A stretch of DNA of 64,000 bases from Carposina sasakii. Its lineage: Eukaryota; Arthropoda; Insecta; Lepidoptera; Carposinidae. Both the position numbers and the translations under genes were made by a program. The stretch lies in NCBI GenBank assembly GCA_014607495.2, contig CP053150.1:12730495-12794494 (forward strand), in the 5' to 3' direction. Positions 47,456 through 57,829 of the stretch are shown here, in pieces. Below the pieces are notes generated by a model. It was not told the origin of the DNA. It saw only the letters and a program-made list of their open reading frames with translations, and ran no database searches. The first letter of the stretch is position 1, and every line of letters begins with the position of its first letter.

Positions 47456-49107
47456 AGCGAAATTTTACAAGAATTAGATATTTATTTTCCGGTTTACAGT
47501 TTGATTTCTCGAAAAAGAAACGTGATCGTCGATATGAAGTGGTAAAATGTTTGCAAACAAAGCTGCAGCTAATGTACTCTAGTACCTAAAGCTCCGATTC
47601 AGCACAGGCATACAGAAAATACATTATACTTTATAGATAGTTATTGCTACGAAATGAAGTAGGTAGGTACTACTAAGTTACAGTTAGTTACTACTACGAC
47701 TACGTTACTAAAAAACGAAAAACCCTGCACTTGTACCTACACTGAAGAATAAAGCTTCTAGCGGAAATTGGAAACGAAGCAAACACTATAAAAGTGCTCC
47801 CAGCCCAGCTAAGTAAGTCTACCAACGCTGCCATTTTTATTTTATACGACCGTAATAAATCCGGTCGCGCGCTAAAGTAAAGTGTGGAGTGTTGTTAGAG
47901 GTTATTCCGCAAACGTGCGATATTTATTTAAGAGGCAGTAAGTGGGAATGAGCGCGGCTAGGCAAACTGAGCAGTGAGCACTCCGCAGGGAAATGGGCCG
48001 GGACTAATGCCGGCCGCGCCCGCGCCGCTCATAAATCTGCTGGAAACAGGGAAATGTTGGTTTGTGATTTCTTTGTTGTGTCGCACTGGTTGTATTTGGA
48101 AAAAGAATCATCTTATTATCGAATGCAGATTTAAAAGTATAGTAGAGTGTAGACTATGCTGACTATGTTAGGGGCAGCTACACTTCGTTTTGGACTATCG
48201 AATGCAATGCTAGGCTGATTCAGCATTTGGTAAGATATGATAAGCCGTTTTAGTGATAGAATGGTTTAAATTTCCTACGTGCGATTAGCCAAGTAGATTG
48301 TGTCTCTAATGGTTCCCAAGAGCGCATTCTCTTAAGGACTCGATACAAATCACTTCACTTTTCATTAAACACCATCACCGCCGATCAAATAAAAACATCA
48401 GAAAGTTCAAAGCTACCAGCAAAAGCTCCTAATAAAAAAATATATAATTTACACAGATATCATCAATGGTCAAACAAATCTACATATTAGCAATCTACGC
48501 TCCAGCAAAATTGGATCGATCTGATAGTGGAATAGTTAAATGCAACATAATTATAGAGGAGCTCAACCGTCAGCCGTATCACATGCATTAAAATAATGAG
48601 CATACTAGCCAGGGTCGACGAAGAATGCAACAAATTACGTGATCCCTTGGTGCCAATTAAATGTCTTCATTTATCTAGCCTACTAGAGTTCTGGGTAGGC
48701 TGGGCTAAGGCTACTGCAACTTCGAGGACGGAGACTATAGATCTATAGATAGGCGATCTATAGTAACCTAGGTAGGTACTGCATCCGAAACTATTGTTTC
48801 TAACAGGACAACTAACAAATCTGACATTGTGCTGATAGACCGGGCAGCGTGTCGGGCAGTGCTTGTTAATATCACCATACATACCTATACATATAGAGAT
48901 CTCCGACCGTATTTCGGCCAAGGCGACCAATCTCTACGGATATTAGCCAGGTACGCAGGAGATATTATAGTTCACAAGTGTGTGCGCAAACACAGATGCA
49001 CTCTCTATTCCGTCACTCTCATAGTCCGATGGGACGGAAAGCCGACACGACCGGAGAGAGATCAGGCGCAGGATCAACTTTTAACATAAAATCTATACGT
49101 GAAATAA
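47456..49107. other. Gene-free stretch
   Basis: Nothing coding is recognised. GC-rich unique sequence lies at 47940-48050 (CGGCCGCGCCCGCGCCGC). Near 48727 the palindrome CTATAGATCTATAG is followed by a related GATCTATAG. Confidence 0.35.
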
Positions 49108-49200
49108 ATTGATTGGTACAGGCCCGTGACTGGGATCGAACTTACGCTCCTGCTTGGAAGGCGCACGTCTTAACCACTGGGCTATTACCGCTTAATTGTT
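49108..49200 (-). mobile_element. tRNA-derived SINE head, minus strand
   Basis: On the minus strand AATAGCCCAGTGGTTAAGAC has an A box (TAGCCCAGTGG) and AAGTTCGATCCCAGTCACGG a B box. The spacing is tRNA-like, but the T-arm pairs imperfectly and no full cloverleaf forms. It differs from the SINE at 3600-3718, so two SINE lineages are represented. Confidence 0.65.
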
Positions 49201-49567
49201 GTCCCGATAGTTGTTACAGTCAACGGCCTAATAGCAAAGAGCCTCACCTCAAGAGGCTCTCGCTAGGCAGTTGGGTCAAGAGTCATATACAGGTGGTGGT
49301 AGGTCCTCGACACGACATCACGTGGCGATTCCTCACACTGCGATACTGACTGGTAGTAGGTAGTTTGGACCAAAACTGCACTACTTTTTATATTCATGTA
49401 TAAATATATATGTATATTTAAAAATTATCAAAAACATAAAGATGAAAATAATACAATGTCTATGCTGCAGCAGGGCTTCACTAGAATACATCCACTGCCT
49501 CTCCTTTCGTGCATTCGTAAATTTATGGGTGTTCTCTCAGGCGATGAACTAGCAACATGTCACTGAT
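49201..49567. other. noncoding stretch
   Basis: May include the body of the SINE lineage above. No gene is seen. Confidence 0.35.
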
Positions 49568-49570
49568 TTA

Positions 49571-49865
49571 GGCCGCGTCCTCATTAGGCAAACAGTGAGC
49601 TGACTGACTCTGAGTGGCGTATCGGTCGCTAACTCAATATCAACTGAGTGGCGAACTAGAGCGTATTAGCCGCAAGTACATTAGCGAACGGAGCGCCGGC
49701 GTAGTGAACAAACTGCGCCGCCGGCTGAGAAGAGTCGGCAAGCGAAACGTCGCAAACTGCGTACATTTCGCGCGGTATGGACACTCAATTTACAATGTAT
49801 AGGGATGGAGGCAAACTGGAAGCAAACTGTTAGCCGCTCACTGTTCGCCTGATGGGGACGCGACC
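49571..49865. mobile_element. PIF/Harbinger-type MITE with TTA target duplication
   Basis: The ends GGCCGCGTCCTCATTAGGC and, inverted, GGTCGCGTCCCCATCAGGC continue as paired GAACAGTGAGC-type sequence, giving terminal inverted repeats of about 30 bp. TTA flanks both sides (49568-49570 and 49866-49868), the 3-bp duplication typical of PIF/Harbinger. Length is 295 bp, GC-rich inside. The 62- and 87-codon open frames over it are by-products. Confidence 0.75.
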
Positions 49866-50136
49866 TTAATATAACTTCAGACCAGATAGGATCTCCTTCG
49901 CGCAAGCCTGAAGTTTTGGCTACCCCAATTTTGGGGACATACACAACGTGTGCATATGTACCTACCTACCTATAATTTTCCAAACTTTTCTTATTGGATA
50001 ATGACTAAATTTTCATCACCACACAATAAGCTTAAACGCTTTTACTATAAAATTTTTGTGGTGATGTAAGCTACAAGAGAAAGCGATTTCTTTAATACTT
50101 ACTACCTTAAATAGGTGTGACCCTCTGTCTTGTGGG

Positions 50137-50936
50137 GTTAGTTCACTCTGATCATGTGATCCGTTGCAACGTGACAGCCGGGCAAATACTGAAATGCTGA
50201 ACAAGTACCATTGTGTTCAGTTATACGACATTTTTGATTTGATTATCAGTTATCTTTGCTCACCGTGCTACTAGTATCGGGCGTTTCTGTGACTAATTTA
50301 TTGGGCTTCTTAGTAATTGTATGACACATTGCTGTTTTTTGGATCACTAATGACTCTCTATTAGGGTTGATCAGTTCTTTTTTTTTACTTTTATGAAGGC
50401 AACTTTTTTTGAAAATCATCTTTTGGTTAAAATTATATTTGTAAGTCATCATCTAAGGCCTAAATTAACAAACTAAACTTTTTTTTTCTGCAAAATTTTG
50501 GAATTTTCCTGAGAAAATTTTAAATTTTTTCCGCCTAAGAATCATGGTCTGAAATAATGGTATCAATATTTGCCTGGCTGTCATTAACACCCTGTATATA
50601 ATAATGTCCACTCTGATCACATTAAATTCAAAGTGTTATAATAAATATTATTTTATATATTACAGCTTTATTATCTAAAAACAGAAAGTAGAAAATATCA
50701 GTAACGATCACTTTGCACATTTTTCGGTGTTAATGTGATCATTTTGAATTGAACGTGATCAGAGTGGACATTATTCGTTGTCTCGGTAGAATCCGATCAC
50801 GCGATCGAATTCTAATTTTCATTCGTTTGATTTAAGGCGAAAGTGATATCGTGATCAGAGTGTACCCTCAAACGTGATCAGTTTCCACTCACAACGGATC
50901 ATATCAGATATCATATAATCAGAGTGGACTAACCTG
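50137..50936. mobile_element. Foldback element with GGTTAGTCCACTCTGAT ends, hosting another MITE
   Basis: The left end GGTTAGTTCACTCTGATCAT with GTGATCCGTTG pairs with the right end, which inverted reads GGTTAGTCCACTCTGATTAT and GATCCGTTG. Inside, a second inverted pair (50601-50634 and 50739-50775) uses the same core, GTCCACTCTGATCAC. Further GTGATCAGAGTG copies lie at 50850 and 50875. A family D MITE (50235-50594) is nested within. Total length is about 800 bp. No transposase. Confidence 0.7.
50235..50594 (+). mobile_element. MITE family D, copy 2, nested
   Basis: Collinear with 17252-17642 from GATTTGATTAT to ACACCCTGTATA. Its right end lies directly against the inner foldback arm (ATAATGTCCACTCTGATC), so it appears to have inserted into or next to the GTCCACTCTGATC element. 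Confidence 0.75.
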
Positions 50937-51571
50937 TCTTGTGCTAATATTACCTTTTACCTAACTATACCTGCATCTCCTAGGACTTTATAAAAGTACG
51001 TACCACGTACCCAGTTATTATTTAAAAAAATACCTATACAATATAGAGTCGCGTCTTTTTGGCAAGTAAGGTACCTACCTACCCCCTGTTCTGAGGTATA
51101 TTAGGCCTATAAATTTTAACGGAAACTTTACACCATACACACGAAAAGGAAACGGTCGGCAGTGACAATGGCCTGTCCGTCTGTCCGTCATCATTAGTAC
51201 TAATAACTCCATACGAGAATGTGGAATACCTGCGGTTTCAGGAGGAAGCGCGTGGAACCAACTACTTATTCTATCAATAAAGCCTTGCGGTCACTGCTAA
51301 AGAAAAGGAACGGTCGGTACCTACGTTGCTGATGCATTGTATCTACAGTTTGCGGAACAATTGACACAATAGAGCGCGTTGAAAAACGTGACGTAAATGT
51401 GAGTTTTTTTATTTTTAAAACACACTACCTACCTACCGGGTACCTGTACTTAACTAATTATAAAAATAAAAATAATTTGGTGTTTGTAATTATGAATGAT
51501 AGAATAAATGCACATTCATAGACTGTCTACTACGAGTATACTGTACCTACCGGTGGCTCTCTAAGCTTAGG
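50937..51571. other. noncoding stretch
   Basis: Rich in GTACCTACCTACC-type low-complexity tracts. No gene is recognised. Confidence 0.45.
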
Positions 51572-51573
51572 TA

Positions 51574-52524
51574 CAGTCAGCATCAAAAGTCGATGAACAC
51601 ATTCAGATTTTCAAAATAACACATAAATCGCTTAACAAGATAGGCGCCAGAATTGAATGATTATCTTAAAAGGCCATAAGTAGGTGACCATCACTTTTCA
51701 AAAGCAGCTAAACAAAATTATACCTAGTCAAAAAAGCTTAACATTCTTCGTCTCTGAACAAATTTTTGACAAAAATAGCATACCATCTTTTATCTCAAAA
51801 GTTCCTCAACAAAATGAAATGTTTTCTCTTTCTTTACTACGAAATATGACAAGAAAGAAAGATTGTACCTATATGTAAGGTATTTTTTTTTTTACTTTAA
51901 CAATCGATTTGATTTTCAGTTCAAAGAGAATAACATTAACATAAGCTTTTTTATGTTTGACAGCAGATGCCATGGGGGTCGGATAAATAATATACAAAGG
52001 TTTTTACTATCCGTGTTACATTCTATTAGGTATTGCGCCTATCCGTGTTATGTGCTGTGACGCTGCCTGATAAAAAAAGCGTTGGACCTCCAAAAATGTG
52101 CAAAAGTGGGCAGTCTAATGGATGTGCTGTGCATGCTGCTGCTGACAGCTGATGGCATCGGAGCCGCGGTAAACCCCAAAAAAAACAAAGTAATGTTCAG
52201 TTACTTTTGTTATTTATGATATTATTGAGACAACTTATTTTTGGACATAGCCGTGATTGACACTAGATAACCAAAACAATAATTTTATATTGTTCAGTCA
52301 ATTTTGATAAACTGAATGTTATGATGTTTTTGGATATTACAACGATCAGCAATTTTTGACAAAATGGTGTTCGGTGACTTTTGACGAGTAGTGTTCAGTT
52401 AATTTTTAACTTTAATGATGTTCATTCAATTCTGCCGCCTATCTTGTTAAGCGATTTATGTGTTATTATAGTGTTCAGTGATTTTGAAAATCTGAATGTG
52501 TTCATCGACTTTTGATGCTGACTG
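51574..52524. mobile_element. Foldback element with CAGTCAGCATCAAAAGTCG ends (951 bp)
   Basis: Arms of about 88 bp (51574-51661 and 52437-52524) pair nearly perfectly, starting CAGTCAGCATCAAAAGTCGA and including CGCTTAACAAGATAGGCG. TA flanks both ends. Next to the right arm, GTTCAGTGATTTT-, GTTCAGTTAATTTTT-, GTTCGGTGACTTTTGAC- and GTTCAGTCAATTTTGA-type phrases repeat, probably as decayed subterminal copies. The centre holds no transposase. The element ends about 420 bp before the mtRF1 start codon. Confidence 0.8.
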
Positions 52525-52679
52525 TACCTACTAAACTTAATCAGTAACTATAACTCCTTCACTAGAGAACCAGTTGACTGAGTCTTAAACGGTGTAAAAA
52601 TTTTCAGGTTGGATGTAAGTAGGTAGCTACATTTTTAAGGAATATGTTTTTATGTTCAAAATAACTAAAGTGAAATAAT

Positions 52680-52942
52680 GTTATGTAAGTAGTGCCATCT
52701 AGTGTAGAATATCTTAAGTTTTAGAAGTTATTCTATTTGACAATAGATGGCAGTATAGCAAGGTATTTTTTCTTCTCCGACTAGCTCTCATTGCAGATAT
52801 AAATACTCTGTGCCCAATGCATATGTCAAAATCAGCTGTTATTATGTGCGACTGTCAATGTCAAATACCTTAAAAATAAAATAACCTGAAAAGGTTTTCG
52901 TCAAACTTCTGTAAAATAAAAAGAATTATTTAATTCTTCATA
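52680..52942 (+). promoter_or_regulatory. Upstream region of the mtRF1 gene, with a pair of TAGATGGCA sites
   Basis: Immediately upstream of the release factor start lie GTGCCATCTAGTG (52692-52704) and, inverted to it, AATAGATGGCAGTA (52742-52755). CACTAGATGGCA resembles the CTCF-type consensus and also recurs in lepidopteran repeats, so its role is open. No TATA box is obvious. The bases before the start (TTCATAATG) are an acceptable insect initiation context. Confidence 0.35.
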
Positions 52943-54488
52943 ATGTCTATAGCTCGTATATCGATATTTCCTGCATTATGTAAAAGAAACATATTATCTT
53001 TCATAACAAAATGTTACTCCAGCAATGCTGTAAATCTTACGGACCCTGCAATCCAGACGTACCTGAAGCATTTGATGTTAGAACATGAAGATCTTCATAC
53101 AAAATCGCGTTTCACTCGCGAAGAGGCTAGACGGCTACGCGAGATAAAACCTGTAGTGACCGTGTTGGAGCAAAGGGTCAGTTTGTACGACAGTATCGAA
53201 TCGCTAAAAGAACTCAACAAAAGGGAGGGTGAGGATAGTGAAATGAAGAAAATGATTAAAGAAGAAGCACAGATATACCTGCAGAGAGTGAACGAAATAG
53301 ACGACGAGTTGCAGTCCATATTATTGGAACCTTATTTATCGGAAGGAGGAGTTCTTTTAGAAGTAAGTGCAGGCGCCGGAGGGCAAGAAGCCATGCTATT
53401 TGCACGAGAGCTCTTCCATATGTACGAATCGTACGCTAAATACAGAGAATGGGAAGTAGATGTAGCATCCTATGATGTGGCAGACATGGGAGGCATTAGG
53501 AAAGGTTCCCTCCTGATTCAAGGTATGGGTACGCCGGAATTAATGAGATTGGAAGCAGGAGTGCATCGGGTTCAAAGAGTACCAGCCACAGAGAAGAGTG
53601 GGCGCATTCATACCAGCACAGTGTCTGTTGCCGTCTTGCCCCAGCCAACTGAGATAGAGTTAGAAATCCCGGAAAGAGATCTATCAATTGAAACTAAGAG
53701 GGCAAGTGGTGCCGGAGGTCAACACGTCAATACCACAGACAGTGCAGTACGGATCACACATTTACCAACGGGAACAGTCACAGAATGTCAAGAAGGCAGG
53801 TCCCAGGTCAAAAACAGACAGATTGCGTTACAGAAACTCAGAGCACTGCTCTTAGAGAAACAAATAAATGAACAAGCATCTAGTATTTCTGCTGAGAGAA
53901 AGTCTCAGGTGAGTCTTAAATCTTATCAGTTTACGCGTGGTTAATCTTTGTGCCATTCATTTATTAAGTAAGACTATCTTCACTAGTTTTAAACCCCCTC
54001 CCCCCTATTATAAGATAAAATATAAGAATAAGCCAACCCCTTTGTTAGAAAAAATAAGACATGGTTAACCCCCCTCCCCCTTAATCAGCTTACGTAATAA
54101 ATGAATGGTGCCTAATGTAGGGTTCAATGTTTTATTCTTCTAAGCTATTTGGCATCAATATCAAATTTTGCTCATTGAAATGAGAATCAAACCTATAGTG
54201 AATATATAAAATAAACCTTTAATAAATAAAATATTACCTAATTATTTCCAGATTGGCTCCAGAAACAGGAATGAGAAAATAAGAACCTACAACTACCCTC
54301 AAGACAGAATTACCGAGCATCGGGATGGTGGTGGCTCACTGCACAACCTCAAGGGCTTCATGGAGGGAGGGGAACAGCTGGAGAAGCTTCAGGAGAGCCT
54401 CCTGAAGCAGCAAAGGTACCAGTCACTTATGGATGAAGTCAACAACTTTATCAAGAAGTATAAGGAGGAGAATACAAAAAGTAATTGA
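52943..54488 (+). CDS. MTRF1L: Mitochondrial peptide chain release factor 1 (mtRF1a/MTRF1L type)
   Basis: Class I release factor that reads UAA/UAG and hydrolyses peptidyl-tRNA on mitochondrial ribosomes. Coding exons: 52943-53908 and 54252-54488 (GTGAGT...TTCCAG intron, phase 0), giving 400 codons, close to the roughly 380 of human MTRF1L. The N-terminus is basic without acids (MSIARISIFPALCKRNILSF), fitting mitochondrial import. The PCRF domain covers about residues 70-185, with AGAGGQEAMLFARE near 144. The codon-recognition PxT motif is PAT at 214-216 within VQRVPATEKSGRIHTS. The catalytic GGQ is at 258-260 (SGAGGQHVNTTDSAVR). Exon 2 adds RNEKIRTYNYPQDRITEHR and a charged helical C-terminus. 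All key residues are intact. Reading through the intron would stop at 53944 and lose this tail. Confidence 0.95.
53950..54112. mobile_element. MITE inside the mtRF1 intron
   Basis: TGCCATTCATTTATTAAGTAAG on the left and, inverted, GGCACCATTCATTTATTACG on the right form terminal repeats of about 22 bp. Each is followed inward by a CCCCCTCCCCC tract, though these tracts are in direct orientation. It occupies almost half of the 343-bp intron without touching the splice sites. No coding capacity. Confidence 0.65.
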
Positions 54489-54902
54489 TTTTTTTTATTT
54501 AAGTATTTAGGTTTAACTTTTGCAGCTTGGCAAAACTGTATTGAATGGGCGACGACACAAGGTGGTAAAGCAAATGTTGCATAATATGCCACCATTTATT
54601 GTTCATAACGTTTGAATTGCATTTAGGGGGTGCATAGAAAACCTTGGGTGCCTAATACTAAAACTGGCAAGGAAATGCCCTTTTTAAATCTATTTCAGAA
54701 TATTTTTGCCAAGCTATAGTGTAGTTGTAGTTGTAAATGTATTTAGCTTTTAAAATTAAGGGTAGATTTTTAAAAGATAGTCCTTACTGATTTGATGCTA
54801 CCTTTATCTAATTCTTGAACAAGATAGAGACGCATCAACTTTATCCTTCAAATGGACTTATCTGACTGTTGTAAAATCGGCCCCAAGGGTAAGATCACAC
54901 CG
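54489..54902. other. mtRF1 3' flank
   Basis: Presumed 3' UTR and flank. I see no canonical AATAAA close to the stop codon, so the polyadenylation site is not assigned. Confidence 0.4.
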
Positions 54903-55200
54903 CGTCGCGACTCTGCGCGAGCTACTTAAAATATACTTTATTTACTACTCGTAAAAGTACATATTTCATTGTAAGAATTCAGAATACGGTGTTTTATGCA
55001 GCCTCGAGACGATTCGCAGCGCAGCTAAACGCGCGGTGTAGCGATGCATTTACAATACGCATTGCGCTAAAATTGTTCGTGCTGCAAACGATTTTATCAT
55101 ACACTTCGAGGCGCAGGGCCGTGTAGAGCCACAGATTTTACGTAGAGCAACGTATTCTGAATTCTCTCGAAAACAATGTGCGCGAGCGTCTTGTCGCGAT
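54903..55200. mobile_element. GC-rich foldback, about 300 bp
   Basis: GTCGCGACTCTGCGCGAG on the left and GCGCGAGCGTCTTGTCGCGA on the right are approximately inverted, and AAGAATTCAGAATACG (54974) pairs with CGTATTCTGAATTCTC (55149). The rest includes CGCAGCGCAGCTAAACGCGC. It looks like a GC-rich MITE with decayed ends. Confidence 0.5.
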
Positions 55201-55795
55201 AGAACCTAGAACACGTAGAATACCTACTAGAACACAGATACCTACTTGTCAACACATTATTAATGTAATAACATCCATTTTCTATGATGCTCTATTATTT
55301 TAGCAGTAGCTAGGTTGTAAATTGTAATATATAAAACCTAATTTATTATGTAAATACGTAATAGTTTGCCATAAACTTTTCATTTTAAAATAAAACAAAA
55401 TGGGTATCACAACAACTTTTATTTTATACCAAACGTTAACAATAATGTTAATAATTAACACATCTACTAAATACATCATGGCAAAATTACAGAGATTCAA
55501 ATTAGGATACTAAAGTCTAGGAATACTGATGCAATTTAAATAACACAATAAAATATGATACTAGCTCTTTTCTCACAAATAAATAAATCTTTATAATACA
55601 ATAATAATCCATCCCAGTCAAGCTTAAAAGCTACCCGGACGGCATAGAGATCAAAATTGTCCTTGAAATAAATTAATAGTTAATAGGTATAATTGTCACA
55701 AAGAAGCTCTATCTTTCTAGGCCTAATAAACAGAGACTTTATAATACTAGACTGCTTATAAAAGCGTTCCCCTTCCACAATGGATCCCTTCAGGA
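55201..55795. other. AT-rich spacer between converging genes
   Basis: No gene is recognised. Confidence 0.45.
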
Positions 55796-55796
55796 T

Positions 55797-56392
55797 CACA
55801 ATGTTGAATTTGTAAAATGTTAGATTCTTATGATGTTGAATTCCATGTTGTCAAAATGTTGAAGCGTAAAAAGTTGAATTTCCACCCGGAAAAGCTAAAA
55901 TGTTGAACTAAAATGTTGAATTCCAAAAGGAGTTGCTAAATGTTGAATCCTACTGTTAATAGTGTATGGCATTATTTTTCCTTATTTTTTCATTATTGGA
56001 TTGTTTGTTTTTTCAACATTCATATGTTTTTCCTACCGGTAGGGATAAATAAAAATAAAAATTCCAGCTGTTAATAGAAAAAATTCTGAGCTAGAGATAT
56101 CCAGGTCAATAATTACCGGAAAGTAGCGAGGAAGTTAAACAAGGGTCGAGAGCTTATAGTCAGGTCTATACCTACATAAATTTTATTATATGTATAGATG
56201 GCCAGTACCTACCTACAAGCACCTACAAGTAATTGATGCACAGAAAATTTATAACACGAAAAAGTTTTTCTTCATTTTTTAATCTATGCAGACTTTTTAT
56301 GTCCAAATTGTTTGTGGCCTAAGTTAAACAGAGACAGTTTTGCAACTTTTTGAATTCAACAGTAGTGCAAATTCAACACTCTAGACTGCAGT
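55797..56392. repeat. Region of iterated ATGTTGAATTC motifs
   Basis: Between 55800 and 55950 the core ATGTTGAA or GTTGAATT occurs about nine times on the plus strand, and at 56350-56380 AATTCAACAGTAG and AAATTCAACACTC carry the same core inverted. Such inverted subterminal iteration is typical of a nonautonomous DNA transposon whose transposase binds the repeated motif. Element boundaries are not clear, and the TCAACATTCAT at 56012 may also belong. Confidence 0.45.
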
Positions 56393-57630
56393 ATGTTTAG
56401 TGTTAAACAAAAAAAGGTATAGTAGTATCTGATAAATATATTTTCTTATAAACCTTTAATAAGCGTTAGATTGTATCTATCTCATTTTAGTTTAAAGATA
56501 CCATGTAACTTACAAATCATGAAAAAAAAAACATTATAAATTTTATTTAAAAATTTGTTCCTATCTTGTAATTTAAATAGAGTTTGATATGGATTCAAAA
56601 TCTTACACTTTTATACCACTATTCATAATGAGCGAGCGAGACAAATATACTGGAAAAAGCTAGCAATAACTGTATAGTTCGCTCTTTCTCTGCTGTACGT
56701 TTATCTCTTTCTTACGTGATTAGTTGGTTGATATGGAATATTACACTAAATGCCTTTCTACCTGTGGCACCTTGGGAGTTTATATTTTTGTTTTGTACCT
56801 ATGTTATCCTATCAAACGTACACATAAATTAGTCTATATAAATACATATAAACAAATAATCCTAATTGCAGTAGGTATGATATGTGGTAATGACATGTAT
56901 CTATTAATCTCATAAGTTTGCACAAAATACAAATAGAATTTTCACATATAGCAACATTCCACAAAAAAAAAACTAAGTAATATAATACCTAACTACTTAC
57001 TTACTAATAATATAAACTTTAATTATCGATCTAACAACAAAATATGCAATGATTCGGATGTGAAGATTCTATTAAAATTAACTACCTATATATATTTAAT
57101 AGGTAAGTATTTCTAAATTCAATGTTAGGTACATAATATTTCTTCTGATTTGATCACAAAATGTAACAAGAATGGTCTGAGGGGTAAGCACGAACTTCTC
57201 GATAGTCCGTAACGCTATCTTCCAACTGTCAAATCACATAGATTTTGCTAGCGAGTCGCTAGCGTTACCCCACTGGTTCCTATTTGAAGCTAGTTATTAG
57301 CGTAAAGTTAAACGACTTTGATTAGGTAGGTATGAGGCAGTTGATAATTAGGCCTAATATCTAGCAAATCTATAAAAAAAAGGAAAGATAAAATCGGTAA
57401 CTGTAAGTAGTTCACAAAAATAGTAATGCTGTAATGTTATAATGTGTTATCGAAACATATTCACAATCTGATTGAACCACAATAGCATCATTTGGTTCCT
57501 AATTAGGTATGTAGTACTCGTACATCAATTAGTTATGCTGAATTCGAGGGCTCTGCCAAACTCACTTATTATTTCGACCTTTGAATTCAAGATTGTACTC
57601 GTATTTAGCAAGGTACTTATTTCTCTCTTG
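56393..57630. other. noncoding spacer, 3' of the alpha-2/delta gene
   Basis: AT-rich, no gene recognised. GGGGTAAGC (57180) and GCGTTACCCC (57262) form a small inverted pair. Confidence 0.4.
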
Positions 57631-57635
57631 TCTTC

Positions 57636-57641
57636 TTTATT
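57636..57641 (-). terminator. Candidate polyadenylation signal of the alpha-2/delta gene
   Basis: AATAAA on the minus strand, about 96 bases past the stop codon at 57737. This is the nearest canonical hexamer I see downstream. The site is inferred from position only. Confidence 0.4.
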
Positions 57642-57736
57642 CTGTGACTTGTAAAAGTACTTCATAGCTTTACCGAATAATACCTACCTAGATGGTAGTT
57701 ACTATCAGATAGTTAATGTCGTAGATACCTACTTAT

Positions 57737-57829
57737 CTAATACCCCAGCATAACGTACATACTCAGAGCGATCCAGTGCCACGAATGTTGTAGTAAGGAC
57801 CCGCGGCCACACATGTCGATATTGCTTTC
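57737..57829 (-). CDS. alpha-2/delta terminal exon with GPI-anchor signal
   Basis: Reads ESNIDMCGRGSLLQHSWHW, then IALSMYVMLGY and TAG. The Cys-Gly-x-Gly-Ser followed by a short hydrophobic tail matches the family's GPI attachment region (CGGAS/CGGGS in vertebrates). It starts after TTTCAG at 57830. Codon phase 0 joins GAG of the previous exon to GAA. Confidence 0.85.
   Translation of the reverse strand, partial: ESNIDMCGRGSLLQHSWHWIALSMYVMLGY

Noticed and set aside
49108..49200. Possible tRNA gene on the minus strand
   Set aside because: Pol III boxes are present but no full cloverleaf can be drawn. Taken as a SINE head.
53095..53687. Minus-strand open frames over the mtRF1 exon
   Set aside because: Antisense shadows of a clearly conserved coding exon.
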